Made by a program: the position numbers and the translations under genes. From Erysipelotrichaceae bacterium (GTDB lineage: Bacteria; Bacillota_I; Bacilli_A; Erysipelotrichales; Erysipelotrichaceae), in contig JAEDOA010000028.1 in the NCBI GenBank assembly GCA_016302195.1, positions 1-14,155 of the forward strand: a stretch of DNA of 14,155 nucleotides, read 5' to 3'. The notes under the pieces were generated by a model that worked only from the letters and a program-made list of their open reading frames with translations, did not search any database and had not been told where the DNA came from. Below, one piece after another: positions 7,664 to 14,155 of this stretch (positions within the stretch are counted from its first letter, which is position 1; the number at the start of each line of letters is the position of its first letter).

Positions 7664-8518
7664 ATGAAAGAAACACCTAAAGTAATCAAACGCTTCTTGG
7701 AGGATCAGGTTTTAGGAGAATTTATGTCAGACAAGAAAATTTGCAAGTATATTTTGGAAATTTTCTTGTCTTTTAAGATCAAAGAGATCTACTATCTGGA
7801 AAAGCAAAAAGAGGTCAAAGATCCTAAACATCGCGAACGTAAAGATGTGCGCTTTGACATTCTGGTCGAAGATTACGAGCACAACCTTTACGATGTGGAA
7901 GCTCAAACTACCGATAAGAAAGACCTTGGCTGCGAATGCGGTATTACGCAGCTAAAATGGAGCAGCGCTATACTCTCGATAAAGGCAAGACCTATCGTAA
8001 TATGAAAAAAGCCTATCTGATTTTCTTATGCAACTTCGATCCTGAAGGTGAAGGACGGATCAAATACACTTACCATACTTATGAAGATCACAACAAGTCT
8101 AAGCAATTGCAGGACGGACTAGAAAAAATTATAATTAATGGCAAAGGAATTCCTAATGGTGAAAGTGCAGATCAGGTGGGCTTAGTTAATCTGATCAACG
8201 CCCCCCTGTCCACTTGAATGCAATTTTTGACGAAATTCAAACGCGAATCAAGGACATGAATGAAGATCCAGAATGGAGGGATAAAATGATCGACTACGAA
8301 ACTAGAATGCTTGAAAAAGAGCAAGAAGCAGAAGAAAAAGGTATGCAACGAGGTATGCAAAAGGGCATCGCTAGCGCTACTGTTTCCGGCATAAAAAATT
8401 GATCGCTGCTTTAAAAGACTTCGGCGGCAGTGATGAACAAATCCTAAACCGCTTAGAGAAGGATTACGGTGACCAGTTCTCCGTTGATGAATTGAAAGAC
8501 TTTATGAAACAAGCTTAA
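7664..8518 (+). pseudogene. Rpn family PD-(D/E)XK nuclease / putative transposase, three frameshifts
   Basis: This belongs to the Rpn/PDDEXK_2 group often labelled putative transposase, nuclease-like proteins linked to DNA rearrangement. Joined across frames it reads VRFDILVED ... LYDVEAQT, giving the Asp and Glu-x-Gln of the nuclease core. It then continues as MRYYAAKMEQ, a middle part ending near LVNLINAP, and a charged region (EKEQEAEEKGMQRGMQKG). The tail is LIAALKDFGGSDEQILNRLE and ends KQA at TAA 8516-8518. Three single-base losses break it: near 7930 (GGC-TGC, where an extra T restores GLRMRYY), in C6 at 8201-8206 and in A6 at 8393-8398. The repaired length is about 285 residues, normal for the family. 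AAAGCAGGTG precedes the ATG. No flanking terminal repeats or transposition partners are visible. Confidence 0.88.
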
Positions 8519-8523
8519 TAAAC

Positions 8524-8565
8524 AAAAACGATCAGAAACTTGAAAATTAGTTTTTGATCGTTTTT
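8524..8565. terminator. Strong bidirectional terminator between Rpn pseudogene and GH1 operon
   Basis: A 17-bp stem (8524-8540 with 8549-8565, one G-T wobble) encloses an 8-base loop and is flanked by A5 on the left and T6 on the right. It lies 6 bases after the Rpn stop and 28 bases past the end of the convergent GH1 gene. It can therefore terminate both transcripts. Confidence 0.92.
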
Positions 8566-8592
8566 TCTAAGAAATTTTTACACTAATCAACA

Positions 8593-10056
8593 TTAGTTAT
8601 TCAAATCAGATCCATTAGATTCGATTACTTTCTTGTACCAGTAAAATGAATCTTTAGGTATTCTCTTTAAGGTTCCATGACCATTATCATCTAAATCAAC
8701 ATAAATAAAGCCATATCTTTTTGACATCTGTCCTGTACCGACAGAAATTAAATCAATGCAACCCCAACTTGTATACCCTATTAAATTTACACCATCTTCA
8801 ATTGCTTTATTCATTGCTTGAATATGCTGCTTCAAATAGTCAATTCGATAATTGTCATGAATCTTTCCATCTTCACTAATTTTATCAACTGCACCTAAGC
8901 CGTTTTCGACAATAATTAAGGGGAGATTATAGCGATCGAAAATGGCTTCAAGGTAATATTGTAATCCTACTGGATCCATTGACCAGCCCCATTTTGAATA
9001 TTTCAAATAAGGATTTTTAGCTCCAGCTGAAAAGTTACCTCCTACTTCTTCTTTAACTTCATGAGTAGTGACAATATTTGATTGATAATAAGAAAAAGTA
9101 TACAAATCAACTTTTCCATTTGCCAAATCTGTTCTATCTTGATCTGTAATATCTAATTTAACATTATGTTCATTCCATAATCGTTGAGCAAAGACTGGGT
9201 ATTTTCCTTTGCATTGAACATCCCCACAATAAAAGAGGTTCTTCTGCCAATTATGAAAGTTTGCCAAAATATCTTTAGGATCTGGCGTTAATGGATATGT
9301 TGGTGTAGCGGCAATCATACATCCTACTAGATTATTATGATCCACATCATGTGCTATTTTGGTTACTCTAGCACTTGCAACTAATTGATAATGTAATTTT
9401 TGATAGGCCCGTTGATACACTACTTCATCATTTGTTCCAAATAAATCTAATAATGACAATGTAACATTAATTTCATTAAATGGAATCCAATATTTAACTA
9501 GTCCTCTATATTCTTTGATTATAGTGGAGGCATACTTTACATAATAATCTATCATTTTTCGGTCTTGCCAATCGTGATATTTTTCTTGTAAAAAAATTGG
9601 ATCATCATAATGTGAAATTGTTACTAAAGGCTCAATATTATATTTTTTGCACTCATCAAATATTTTTCTATAAAAATCTAAGCCTTGTTGATTAGGCTTT
9701 TCTTCTGTTCCTGTTGGGAAAATACGGGTCCAAGCAATTGACATTCTAAATACTTTAAAACCCATTTCAGCAAATAATTTGATATCTTCTTTGTAGTGAT
9801 GATAAAAATCTATTGCCTGATGACTTGGATAATAAAAATCTTCAAACACCTTACCCACAGCACCTTGAGGGACACTAGCTCCTCGTTTCAGAACTAATTC
9901 CTGATTATCTTTTTCATACGTGCAATATCTAGAAGATGGTGTTTTACCAGCCGTTATAATGTCTGCTGTTGAAAGACCCTTTCCTTCTATATTATATGCA
10001 CCCTCTATTTGACTAGCAGAGGTGGCACCACCCCATAAAAATTTTTTTGGAAACAT
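8593..10056 (-). CDS. GH1 family 6-phospho-beta-glucosidase
   Basis: A 487-residue glycoside hydrolase family 1 enzyme that cleaves 6-phospho-beta-glycosides delivered by a PTS, releasing a 6-phosphosugar and an aglycone or sugar. The N-terminal FPKKFLWGGATSASQIEGA is the GH1 signature. The acid/base is Glu195 in FNEIN and the nucleophile Glu384 in VENGLG. The phosphate-binding set near Ser438, Lys446 and Tyr448 (SVGTGQMSKRYGF) marks the phospho-specific branch. It is cytoplasmic, with no signal peptide. It is last in the EIIC-ChbG-GH1 operon, 11 bases after the deacetylase stop, with GATGGGG just before the ATG. The deacetylase next door suggests the substrate may be a chitobiose-like or other acylated disaccharide; cellobiose or an aryl-glucoside is equally compatible with the enzyme alone. 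Intact. Confidence 0.94.
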   Translation of the reverse strand: MFPKKFLWGGATSASQIEGAYNIEGKGLSTADIITAGKTPSSRYCTYEKDNQELVLKRGASVPQGAVGKVFEDFYYPSHQAIDFYHHYKEDIKLFAEMGFKVFRMSIAWTRIFPTGTEEKPNQQGLDFYRKIFDECKKYNIEPLVTISHYDDPIFLQEKYHDWQDRKMIDYYVKYASTIIKEYRGLVKYWIPFNEINVTLSLLDLFGTNDEVVYQRAYQKLHYQLVASARVTKIAHDVDHNNLVGCMIAATPTYPLTPDPKDILANFHNWQKNLFYCGDVQCKGKYPVFAQRLWNEHNVKLDITDQDRTDLANGKVDLYTFSYYQSNIVTTHEVKEEVGGNFSAGAKNPYLKYSKWGWSMDPVGLQYYLEAIFDRYNLPLIIVENGLGAVDKISEDGKIHDNYRIDYLKQHIQAMNKAIEDGVNLIGYTSWGCIDLISVGTGQMSKRYGFIYVDLDDNGHGTLKRIPKDSFYWYKKVIESNGSDLNN

Positions 10057-10067
10057 ATTAACCCCAT

Positions 10068-10838
10068 CTACTTACATTGACTATATCGAATCAATTCAAT
10101 ATCATTATCCTTTACATATTCCTTTGTTCGAATGCTCATAGCCATCTCTACTTCTTTAGTACGTGGGACTGTTAACATCGAGGTATTAAGAATATATTGA
10201 TCTAAATAGCCCGGATGACAGACCATCATAGGAACTACACCTTTTCCTTGATCTTCAGTAAACATTTTTTTGAATGTATCAAAAGGATCAACGTTTTCCC
10301 CCATGGGCATCATATAAGATTTAAACTTGGTTTCTCGTTTAAATTGAACAGGAGTATCTCCAAAGGCAAAATCAAGCATTGGCAAATTATATTTTTTTGC
10401 AACACGATGTAATCCTTCAACGTAATTCTTACTTAATACCGCATGTCCTTCAAAATAATCTGGTTTTTTTCCCATTAATTCAATAAATCTATTATACTGA
10501 GCATCAATTTCAGCAGTCACTTCATCTAGATCAATAAAATCTTCATTTCTCTCAAATGCTTCACGATAAATCCTTGATCTTTTAAAATTACCATTTTCAT
10601 CTACTAAACTAGGGACTTCACTTGCTGGTAAAATTGGTTTTCCATTAGAAATATTTGTATGCATGCCATAGTCAATATCTTCATGCCTTAAAAGATCTAA
10701 GCCTTGTTGAGTCGAAGGCATATTAACCATCACACCTACATTATTAATTATTCCACTATGAATTGAATCGAAAATTCCATAATTTACAGCTCTAGAATAG
10801 CCTAAGTCATCTGCTCTAATTAAAATCTTTTTCATCAT
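10068..10838 (-). CDS. ChbG/HpnK (YdjC-like) carbohydrate deacetylase
   Basis: A 256-residue YdjC-fold metal-dependent deacetylase. Metal and catalytic residues are visible as Asp10-Asp11 in RADDLGYS, His60 in YGMHTNIS and His132 in FEGHAV; a late CHPGY motif also fits the family. In E. coli the ChbG relative removes an acetyl group from chitobiose-6-phosphate or chitotriose-6-phosphate, allowing further breakdown. The same role is inferred here because the gene sits between a lactose/cellobiose-type EIIC and a phospho-beta-glucosidase. The start overlaps the EIIC stop by 4 bases (ATGA), showing translational coupling; a second ATG follows at once and may be used instead. The length is normal and no residue of the core is missing. 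The precise substrate is unknown. Confidence 0.9.
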   Translation of the reverse strand: MMKKILIRADDLGYSRAVNYGIFDSIHSGIINNVGVMVNMPSTQQGLDLLRHEDIDYGMHTNISNGKPILPASEVPSLVDENGNFKRSRIYREAFERNEDFIDLDEVTAEIDAQYNRFIELMGKKPDYFEGHAVLSKNYVEGLHRVAKKYNLPMLDFAFGDTPVQFKRETKFKSYMMPMGENVDPFDTFKKMFTEDQGKGVVPMMVCHPGYLDQYILNTSMLTVPRTKEVEMAMSIRTKEYVKDNDIELIRYSQCK

Positions 10839-12136
10839 TTAGATTCAGCCTTCTTCTCTTCTTTTTTCAAGTTTTCTTGTTCTTCTTTGTAAGCGATGTT
10901 ATCTGCTATTTTAAAGAATGGGTAATAAATTGCAGTATTTATTACATAACCTAAAATAGCTAGAGCTGCGAATTTCCAGCCACCCATTAAAAAGTCCTGA
11001 ACAACAATTGGCAATACCCAAGGAGCCGTAACTGTCGGATTCAAAGCAGGCACAAATCCTAAGGCCATAATTCCCCAAGTAATTAGTCCTGTTACAAGAG
11101 TAGTTAAAACCATTGGTACAAGATAAAATGGATTCAAAATTACTGGTGTACCAAAAATAACTGGTTCATTAATATTGAAAAGATTTGGAATAATAGCTAA
11201 CTTACCCAGTGATTTATATCTATCTGATTTAGCAAATGGGAATAAAGAAACCAAGGAAATGGTATTACCTGCACCACCAATATTAATTAAGCCGCCAAGT
11301 ACACCAAAAACTAAGTAAGGTAAAGCTTTACCAGATAAAAATGCCGATGCATTTGCGGTAGTAGCAGCAGTAATTAACGGTAATGAAACCCCCATTACTA
11401 CTGCTGGGTGAATTCCTAACCACCATAAAAAGTTACACAAAACAGCAAATAAAATATAAGTTAATGGTGTTAAAGCCAAATGATTTAATGGAGCAGAAAT
11501 AACATCTCCTACAAAATCAAATATATTGCCACCTGGTAAAAATACAAAAATATATTTAATAATCATTGTCAATGAAAAGATTATCAGTGCAGACCATAAT
11601 GGCTCTAATGCTTCAGATACCATTGGTGGAACAGTAGATGGTAATTTAACTTTTAAATTTTTATGAGTTAACCACACATAAAATAGTGGAGCAAGTAATC
11701 CAACAATAACCGCAATAAAAATACCATTTGCTCCCATATAATTAATATTTATTGAAGTAGCTGTCTTATTTATCGATAATGGCATCAAAATGAAATAAAC
11801 AGCTGTAGCAATTAAAACACCTGTAATAGGATTTTCTTTCTTTAATTTAGTTAAATGATAAGCAATAGATATTACTACATAGATACCTAACATGGATATT
11901 GTGACATTCAATGCTGCATTTACAGTGCTAAAAATCTTAGTAGCATTTAAAAACTCTTGCCATGATTTTATTGGCAAATTAACTAGGATGGAAAATAATG
12001 AAACTCCCAATGATATAATGGTTGTTCCCATAAATCCTCCCGTTAAAGCTTTTAACGCTATATTTTCATTCATTTTTGCAGCTTTTTTGGATAAATTTGT
12101 AACGAGTTTAGATTGAGATATATTATTTGTAGTCAT
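10835..12136 (-). CDS. PTS EIIC permease, lactose/cellobiose family
   Basis: A 433-residue integral membrane component of a phosphotransferase system that imports a beta-disaccharide while it is phosphorylated. About ten hydrophobic segments are visible. WLGIHPAVVMGV (His243) and NINEPVIFGTPVILNP (Glu324) are the substrate-site motifs of the Lac/ChbC EIIC family. The hydrophilic C-terminus (KEEQENLKKEEKKAESK) is charged and cytoplasmic, and no EIIA or EIIB domain is fused. It is the first gene of a three-gene operon; its stop overlaps the deacetylase start. It must borrow EIIA and EIIB encoded elsewhere, as happens commonly in lactobacilli. Control appears to be by CcpA (cre site) and probably by the RpiR regulator encoded just upstream. 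Confidence 0.93.
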   Translation of the reverse strand: MTTNNISQSKLVTNLSKKAAKMNENIALKALTGGFMGTTIISLGVSLFSILVNLPIKSWQEFLNATKIFSTVNAALNVTISMLGIYVVISIAYHLTKLKKENPITGVLIATAVYFILMPLSINKTATSININYMGANGIFIAVIVGLLAPLFYVWLTHKNLKVKLPSTVPPMVSEALEPLWSALIIFSLTMIIKYIFVFLPGGNIFDFVGDVISAPLNHLALTPLTYILFAVLCNFLWWLGIHPAVVMGVSLPLITAATTANASAFLSGKALPYLVFGVLGGLINIGGAGNTISLVSLFPFAKSDRYKSLGKLAIIPNLFNINEPVIFGTPVILNPFYLVPMVLTTLVTGLITWGIMALGFVPALNPTVTAPWVLPIVVQDFLMGGWKFAALAILGYVINTAIYYPFFKIADNIAYKEEQENLKKEEKKAESK

Positions 12137-12171
12137 TTTAGAACTCTTCCCTCTTCAAAGCATTTTTAATT

Positions 12172-12185
12172 CGAAAGCGCTTTCT
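12172..12185 (-). promoter_or_regulatory. cre site (CcpA) at the EIIC operon promoter
   Basis: The core GAAAGCGCTTTC (12173-12184) is a perfect 12-base palindrome and matches the centre of the cre consensus TGWAANCGNTNWCA; only the outermost bases deviate. Relative to the -10 box it spans roughly +5 to +18, where CcpA would block RNA polymerase. The operon is therefore expected to be silent on glucose. Confidence 0.88.
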
Positions 12186-12195
12186 TTACACTACT

Positions 12196-12224
12196 AATAT
12201 ACCTCTTCTTAAAAATATTTTCAA
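12196..12224 (-). promoter_or_regulatory. SigA-type promoter of the EIIC-ChbG-GH1 operon
   Basis: On the minus strand TTGAAA (12224-12219) and TATATT (12201-12196) are separated by exactly 17 bases, a good housekeeping promoter. The predicted start is near 12189, about 50 bases before the EIIC start codon, and the cre site lies immediately downstream. Confidence 0.8.
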
Positions 12225-12259
12225 CATAATATTTAATACTATAAAAATATTTTTAAGAA
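12206..12259. repeat. 16-bp perfect inverted repeat over the promoter: candidate RpiR operator or terminator
   Basis: TTCTTAAAAATATTTT (12206-12221) is repeated in inverted orientation at 12244-12259 with 22 bases between. The left arm covers the spacer and part of the -35 box of the EIIC promoter; the right arm overlaps the last codons and stop of the RpiR gene. Each arm contains its own AAAATATTTT palindrome, as expected of a two-site operator for a dimeric regulator. Alternatively the RNA could fold as an almost pure A-U hairpin ending the regulator transcript, which would be weak. Confidence 0.65.
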
Positions 12260-12996
12260 TGAGTTTTAGTTATTAAAATATCCGTAAACATATTAAACGC
12301 AGCTAATTCTAATGTAGCTTCATGATTGGCAGTTGCCTGTTTCACTGAGGGTAAAACAATAGTATTATTACAATACTTTCTTAATTTATGTTTAGAGTTC
12401 ATAGTAACTAAACAAATGTAAGGCTTAGCATTAGTCGGATAATTGCTGATCTTATTTAACAGAGTTTGATAAGTACTGCCGCTATAGGTAGAGAAAATAA
12501 TCAGTGTATCATCTGAACTATAATTCTTAGAAATTAGATCGTATGGCAAACATTGAGATAATAATTTATTACCAAAATCATTGTTTAATCCAATTGATAA
12601 AAATTCTGCTGCCAATCTAGCTAGATTAAAGCCAAAGGTATAAACATATTTTGTATTTAATATTTGATCTCGTAATTGTTTGAATTCTGATTTTTTTGCT
12701 ATTTCTAATATAGAAGATGTCAAAAAGCTATATTGATCTTTTTCCGTTGCATACTTTAAATCATTACCATCTTTTAGGTCCTTAATAAGTTTATATTGAA
12801 ACTCTTTGAAACCGTTAAATCCTATTTTCTTGGTAAATCTAGTTAAAGCTGCAGCAGAACAACCGCATAACTCAGATGCTTTTGTAATACTATTCTCTGA
12901 AAAAACATCTGGTAATTTTATTAAGCTATTATAGATTTCCTCATCAGTTTCAGTGAATTTAGATCTGGCTAAGTCTGCTTGTTCAAATATATTCAT
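12253..12996 (-). CDS. MurR/RpiR family transcriptional regulator
   Basis: A 247-residue RpiR-type regulator. An N-terminal helix-turn-helix domain spans about 1-75, with the recognition segment ELCGCSAAALTRFTKKIGF. A C-terminal SIS domain at about 105-235 binds phosphosugars and carries FSTYSGSTYQT. I chose the ATG at 12996 because AAAAGGA lies 11 bases before it and MNIFEQADLA is a usual family start; a TTG at 13026 would add ten residues with no ribosome site. It lies upstream of the EIIC operon on the same strand, 116 bases away. A promoter and an inverted repeat lie in that gap, so it most likely senses the phosphorylated sugar imported by EIIC and represses or activates that operon. Confidence 0.92.
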   Translation of the reverse strand: MNIFEQADLARSKFTETDEEIYNSLIKLPDVFSENSITKASELCGCSAAALTRFTKKIGFNGFKEFQYKLIKDLKDGNDLKYATEKDQYSFLTSSILEIAKKSEFKQLRDQILNTKYVYTFGFNLARLAAEFLSIGLNNDFGNKLLSQCLPYDLISKNYSSDDTLIIFSTYSGSTYQTLLNKISNYPTNAKPYICLVTMNSKHKLRKYCNNTIVLPSVKQATANHEATLELAAFNMFTDILITKTHS

Positions 12997-13066
12997 AGTA
13001 TTAATTATCCTTTTCAACAAAAACAAATTTCACATTATTTTTATTTTACTGTTACAAAAATAAAAA

Positions 13067-13108
13067 AGCATAGATTTATGAATTTACTATCATTCATAAT
13101 CTAATGCT
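13067..13108 (-). terminator. Terminator after the DUF915-type hydrolase
   Basis: Arms at 13067-13083 and 13092-13108 pair over about 16 bases, with one bulge on each side and an 8-base loop. On the minus strand the hairpin is followed by six T, then ATTTTTG. It lies 34 bases beyond the ancestral stop of the lipoprotein hydrolase and separates it from the RpiR gene. Confidence 0.82.
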
Positions 13109-13141
13109 AAACTAGTTTGTTTTATTTCTACAACAGATTTT

Positions 13142-13969
13142 TCATTTACCCCACAAAAACTTGATCAAAGTCTTATCTACTTCTTTATTTTCATGAAGCT
13201 TACTGTGTTGGGCCATCTTTCCCATGATTTCAACTTCTTAATATGATTTAGCACGATTATTAATCAAATATCTATAAGTCTGGGTCGAAGCAACTGAAAC
13301 AGATCCATCACCTTTACTTCCATCTTTTTTATCGCCATAGATATTCAAGACCTTAGTCTGTTTAGGATAATGCTTACGTAATCCTAATAATTGCTTAAAA
13401 CCAGGTGCTAATTTATCAGGCTTACCAGTTTTAGGATCAACAATTTTACCACTTCTGCTAACTGCTTCGCCGAGCCAACCATTGTAATGACCTGCAATTG
13501 AAACTGCTTTGTTCATCACTGGCAATTTTTTATCAGCGTAATTCTCATTAATATAATTAGCAATCATTAAATTACCAAAAGAATGTCCTACCAAATTTAT
13601 CTTTTTAAACTTATAGTTAGCTTGTAGCTTCTTTATTACAGCTAACACATTTTTACTTGAACCATTCTGATTATCTTGTAAATTAACTTCAACAATAGAA
13701 TTCTTTGCATTCTTAGAAAATTTTCCTTTAAGAATCACTTTGTTCTCTGGCATCACATCAGCAATAATCGATTCATTCGTAACGCCTGCCTTTTTAGCTG
13801 CATTAACCATCTGCTCTTCCGCATGATAACCTGAACCAAAACCATGGAAGAACAACGTTGGCGTGCCAACAGTAGTTTTTTCTAAAGTTTGTTTTGAACT
13901 ACAGCCAGCGGCTACAAAGCTTATTAACAGCAGAACTAATAAATTAAATATTATATTTTTCTTTCTCAT
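13142..13969 (-). pseudogene. DUF915-type alpha/beta hydrolase lipoprotein, truncated by in-frame TAA
   Basis: A surface lipoprotein hydrolase of the DUF915 alpha/beta family, common in lactobacilli. The N-terminus MRKKNIIFNLLVLLL ends in lipobox VAAGC with Cys23. HGFG (42-45) forms the oxyanion side and GHSFG holds nucleophile Ser130. The open frame stops at TAA 13238-13240 after 243 residues. Beyond it the same frame continues EVEIMGKMAQHSKLHENKEV ... LIKFLWGK to TGA 13142-13144, a coherent 31-residue tail. That tail carries the His of QHSKLHEN, which I take as the catalytic His, so the truncated product should be inactive. The stop could derive from a CAA or similar codon by one change. 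AAAGGA lies 9 bases upstream of the ATG. The substrate is unknown. Without the stop it would be 275 residues, normal for the family. Confidence 0.83.
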
Positions 13970-14013
13970 TCTTTAAATTCCTTTGTATTATTTTCATCCT
14001 TAGACCTATCTTT

Positions 14014-14056
14014 ACTATACAGGAATCTGTACTGCCTGAGAAAGTCATCTGCCTGA
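14014..14056 (-). promoter_or_regulatory. Candidate promoter with direct repeat upstream of the lipoprotein hydrolase
   Basis: On minus, TATAGT (14019-14014) is a plausible -10, placed about 45 bases before the start codon, with no convincing -35. Just upstream TCAGGCAG occurs twice in direct orientation (14056-14049 and 14039-14032, 17 bases apart). The nearer copy reaches into the usual -35 position, as an activator site would. This is suggestive only. Confidence 0.35.
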
Positions 14057-14063
14057 CCAAAAT

Positions 14064-14095
14064 AAAACTGCCGATTTAATCACCGACAGTTTTTT
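14064..14095. terminator. Hairpin between the lipoprotein gene and the right edge
   Basis: AAAACTG pairs with CAGTTTT and, past single mismatches, a few more bases pair inside. T6 follows on plus and TTTTATTTT on minus. It probably ends a transcript coming from beyond the right edge. The remaining 60 bases to the window end show no gene. Confidence 0.5.
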
Positions 14096-14155
14096 ATATA
14101 TTTCGCCGATTGTAAAATCAAATTGAACACTTTAGAAAAATAAAAAGTCCATTTG

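Noticed and set aside
10215..10412. 65-residue plus-strand frame in the deacetylase gene
   Set aside because: Antisense shadow of a gene with intact catalytic motifs.
11892..12116. 74-residue plus-strand frame in the EIIC gene
   Set aside because: Antisense shadow of the EIIC N-terminus.
12997..13026. TTG start ten codons upstream for the RpiR gene
   Set aside because: AAAAGGA falls inside this extension at a suitable distance from the ATG at 12996, so the extension is probably untranslated.
1..14155. CRISPR array, tRNA, rRNA, complete insertion sequence or phage att site
   Set aside because: No regularly spaced repeats, tRNA-like cloverleaf, rRNA similarity, transposase with terminal repeats or integrase was found by reading both strands.

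Overview
The window is AT-rich Gram-positive DNA with strong GGAGG-type ribosome sites, CcpA-type cre boxes, a lactose/cellobiose-family PTS permease and a DUF915-type lipoprotein hydrolase. I recognise the proteins as typical of Lactobacillus, most likely the L. acidophilus/helveticus group. The species is inferred; no marker gene is present. It reads as an accessory carbohydrate-utilisation region in advanced decay.

Layout. 1-1365 (minus): an AraC-type regulator followed by a small SemiSWEET sugar transporter, ending in a strong hairpin terminator. 1366-1554: divergent promoter region with a cre-like box. 1555-4393 (plus): an intact cytoplasmic GH3 glycosidase, then an HSL-type alpha/beta hydrolase broken by one in-frame TGA. 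4473-7494: a wrecked catabolic locus holding the C-terminal part of a DUF4038/DUF5605-type (apiosidase-like) glycoside hydrolase on minus, which is itself frameshifted. It is fused by a deletion to a transketolase C-terminal subunit that has lost its start, followed by an FGGY sugar kinase frameshifted in a run of seven C. 7664-8518: an Rpn/PD-(D/E)XK-type 'putative transposase' gene with three frameshifts. 8593-12996 (minus): an intact module of RpiR regulator, PTS EIIC, ChbG/YdjC deacetylase and GH1 6-phospho-beta-glucosidase, with a good promoter, a near-perfect cre site and a 16-bp inverted repeat at the promoter. 13142-13969 (minus): a DUF915-type lipoprotein hydrolase cut by an in-frame TAA that removes the predicted catalytic histidine.

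How it works together. The intact part that makes most sense is the RpiR/EIIC/ChbG/GH1 operon. EIIC would import and phosphorylate a beta-linked disaccharide, with EIIA and EIIB supplied from elsewhere. ChbG would deacetylate it if it is an N-acetylated sugar, and GH1 would split the phosphodisaccharide. Glucose repression acts through CcpA at the cre site. The AraC/SemiSWEET/GH3 group is a second small glycan module. The middle locus combines an apiosidase-like hydrolase, a split transketolase and an FGGY kinase. This combination resembles the D-apiose route (apulose kinase plus apulose-4-phosphate transketolase), but here it is dead. Six genes in 14 kb are broken: two by nonsense codons, three by single-base indels (the apiosidase-like hydrolase, the kinase and the Rpn gene), and one, the transketolase, by the deletion alone, which also beheads the apiosidase-like hydrolase. 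Four of the five indels lie in homopolymers, so genuine decay and sequencing error both need considering for those.
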